Source: Lachnoclostridium sp. UBA7482
GTDB lineage: Bacteria > Bacillota > Clostridia > Lachnospirales > Lachnospiraceae
Direction of reading: 5' to 3'
Assembly: GCA_002479645.1 (NCBI GenBank)
Contig: DLOO01000083.1
Coordinates: forward strand, 31,142 to 37,350
DNA length: 6,209 bases
Under the pieces are notes generated by a model. The model was not told where the DNA came from, searched no databases, and saw only the letters and a list, made by a program, of their open reading frames with translations. Below are positions 5,662-6,209 of the stretch, in pieces. Within the stretch, counting starts at the first letter, position 1. Every line of letters starts with the position of its first letter. Position numbers and translations under genes: made by a program.

Positions 5662-6209
5662 TCATTTCTTCCTCCTTTTCTCCGAAAGCGCTTCCCGAAG
5701 GAGTTCCCGAATCTTATCTGCCTGTCCTCTTCCGCCAAGCGCCTTCATCGCCTGCCCGATTAAAAAGCCAATGGCGCGGTCTTTGCCGTCAAGGTAATCC
5801 TTAACTGACGCGGGATTTTCCGTAAGAACCTCTTCCACAACCGCCCGCAGGCTGTCCTCATCCGACACTAACCCGAGCCCATGCTCCGCCACATACTGTC
5901 TCGGTGAAAAACCCGCCTCCGGGAGCGCAGCGAAAATCTCCTTCGCCGTCGTCCGGTTTATGACCTTCTCCTGTACAAGGCACAACAGTTCCGCCAGGCA
6001 CCCGGCCGTCACCGGGAATTCCTCCCCATCCTGCCAATACCTTAGAAGCTCTGTCTGAATAAAGTTTGACGCCTCCTTTGCCTCCGCTCCTTCTACAACA
6101 GTAGATTCGTAGAAATCCGCAAGTTCCGGCGTTTCTGTGAGTTGCCTTGCATCGTACTCGGTCAGTCCGAATTCTACTACGTAACGAAGCTCCCGTTCCC
6201 TGCGGCTTG
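5662..6209 (-). CDS. gatB: Aspartyl/glutamyl-tRNA amidotransferase subunit B, C-terminal part
   Basis: The final 181 residues of GatB are present, running in from beyond the right edge; the full protein is about 475-480 residues. The visible start, RRERELRYVVEFGLTEYDA, is the conserved junction after the catalytic cradle domain. The rest is the helical and YqeY-like tail, with NRTTAKEIF, LRAVVEEVL, ENPASVKDY and KDRAIGFLIGQAMKA as family landmarks. This tail binds the tRNA elbow and discriminates the substrate tRNA. In GatCAB, GatB phosphorylates the misacylated Glu-tRNA(Gln) or Asp-tRNA(Asn), and ammonia from GatA then amidates it. The frame is open with a normal stop at 5662-5664 (TGA), so there is no sign of damage. 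gatC and gatA would be expected upstream, outside the window. Confidence 0.95.
   Translation of the reverse strand, partial: SRRERELRYVVEFGLTEYDARQLTETPELADFYESTVVEGAEAKEASNFIQTELLRYWQDGEEFPVTAGCLAELLCLVQEKVINRTTAKEIFAALPEAGFSPRQYVAEHGLGLVSDEDSLRAVVEEVLTENPASVKDYLDGKDRAIGFLIGQAMKALGGRGQADKIRELLREALSEKRRKK

Overview
The window looks like a chromosomal segment from a moderate-GC Firmicute of the Clostridia, most likely Lachnospiraceae-like. This is inferred from strong GGAGG-type ribosome binding sites, sigma-70 promoter boxes, a GatCAB amidotransferase subunit, a CspB-like cold shock protein and a PreP-type M16C peptidase. No phage, transposon, CRISPR, rRNA or tRNA signature was seen. Nearly all of the sequence is explained by housekeeping genes.

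Layout from left to right. (1) Positions 1-2831, minus strand: a large insulinase-family (M16C, presequence-protease-like) zinc metallopeptidase with all catalytic residues. Its 3' end, probably about 30 codons, runs off the left edge. (2) Positions 2832-3160: a 329-base divergent control region. It holds a very good promoter for the peptidase (TTGCAT-17-TATGAT, minus), a leader of about 125 nt with a 12-bp palindrome and alternative hairpins, and a candidate promoter with phased direct repeats for the next gene. (3) Positions 3161-3361, plus strand: a 66-residue cold shock protein, the only plus-strand gene. (4) Positions 3441-3482: a strong hairpin with a run of A on one side and T on the other, serving as a bidirectional terminator between convergent genes. 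(5) Positions 3508-4275, minus: a GNAT acetyltransferase, starting 5 nt after the stop of (6) proA (4281-5555, minus), gamma-glutamyl phosphate reductase of proline synthesis. (7) Positions 5662-6209, minus: the C-terminal 181 residues of gatB, whose start lies beyond the right edge.

Genes 5-7 lie in one direction (gatB, proA, GNAT) and end at the shared terminator. proA and the GNAT gene are almost certainly one transcript. gatB may be part of it, since the 106-nt gap between gatB and proA shows no convincing terminator or strong promoter. proB, the usual partner of proA, is not adjacent on either side. The most interesting points are the possible functional link between the GNAT enzyme and the reactive proline precursor made by ProA, and the unusually elaborate leader of the peptidase gene. 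Neither is proof of a new system; this is mostly an ordinary core-genome region.
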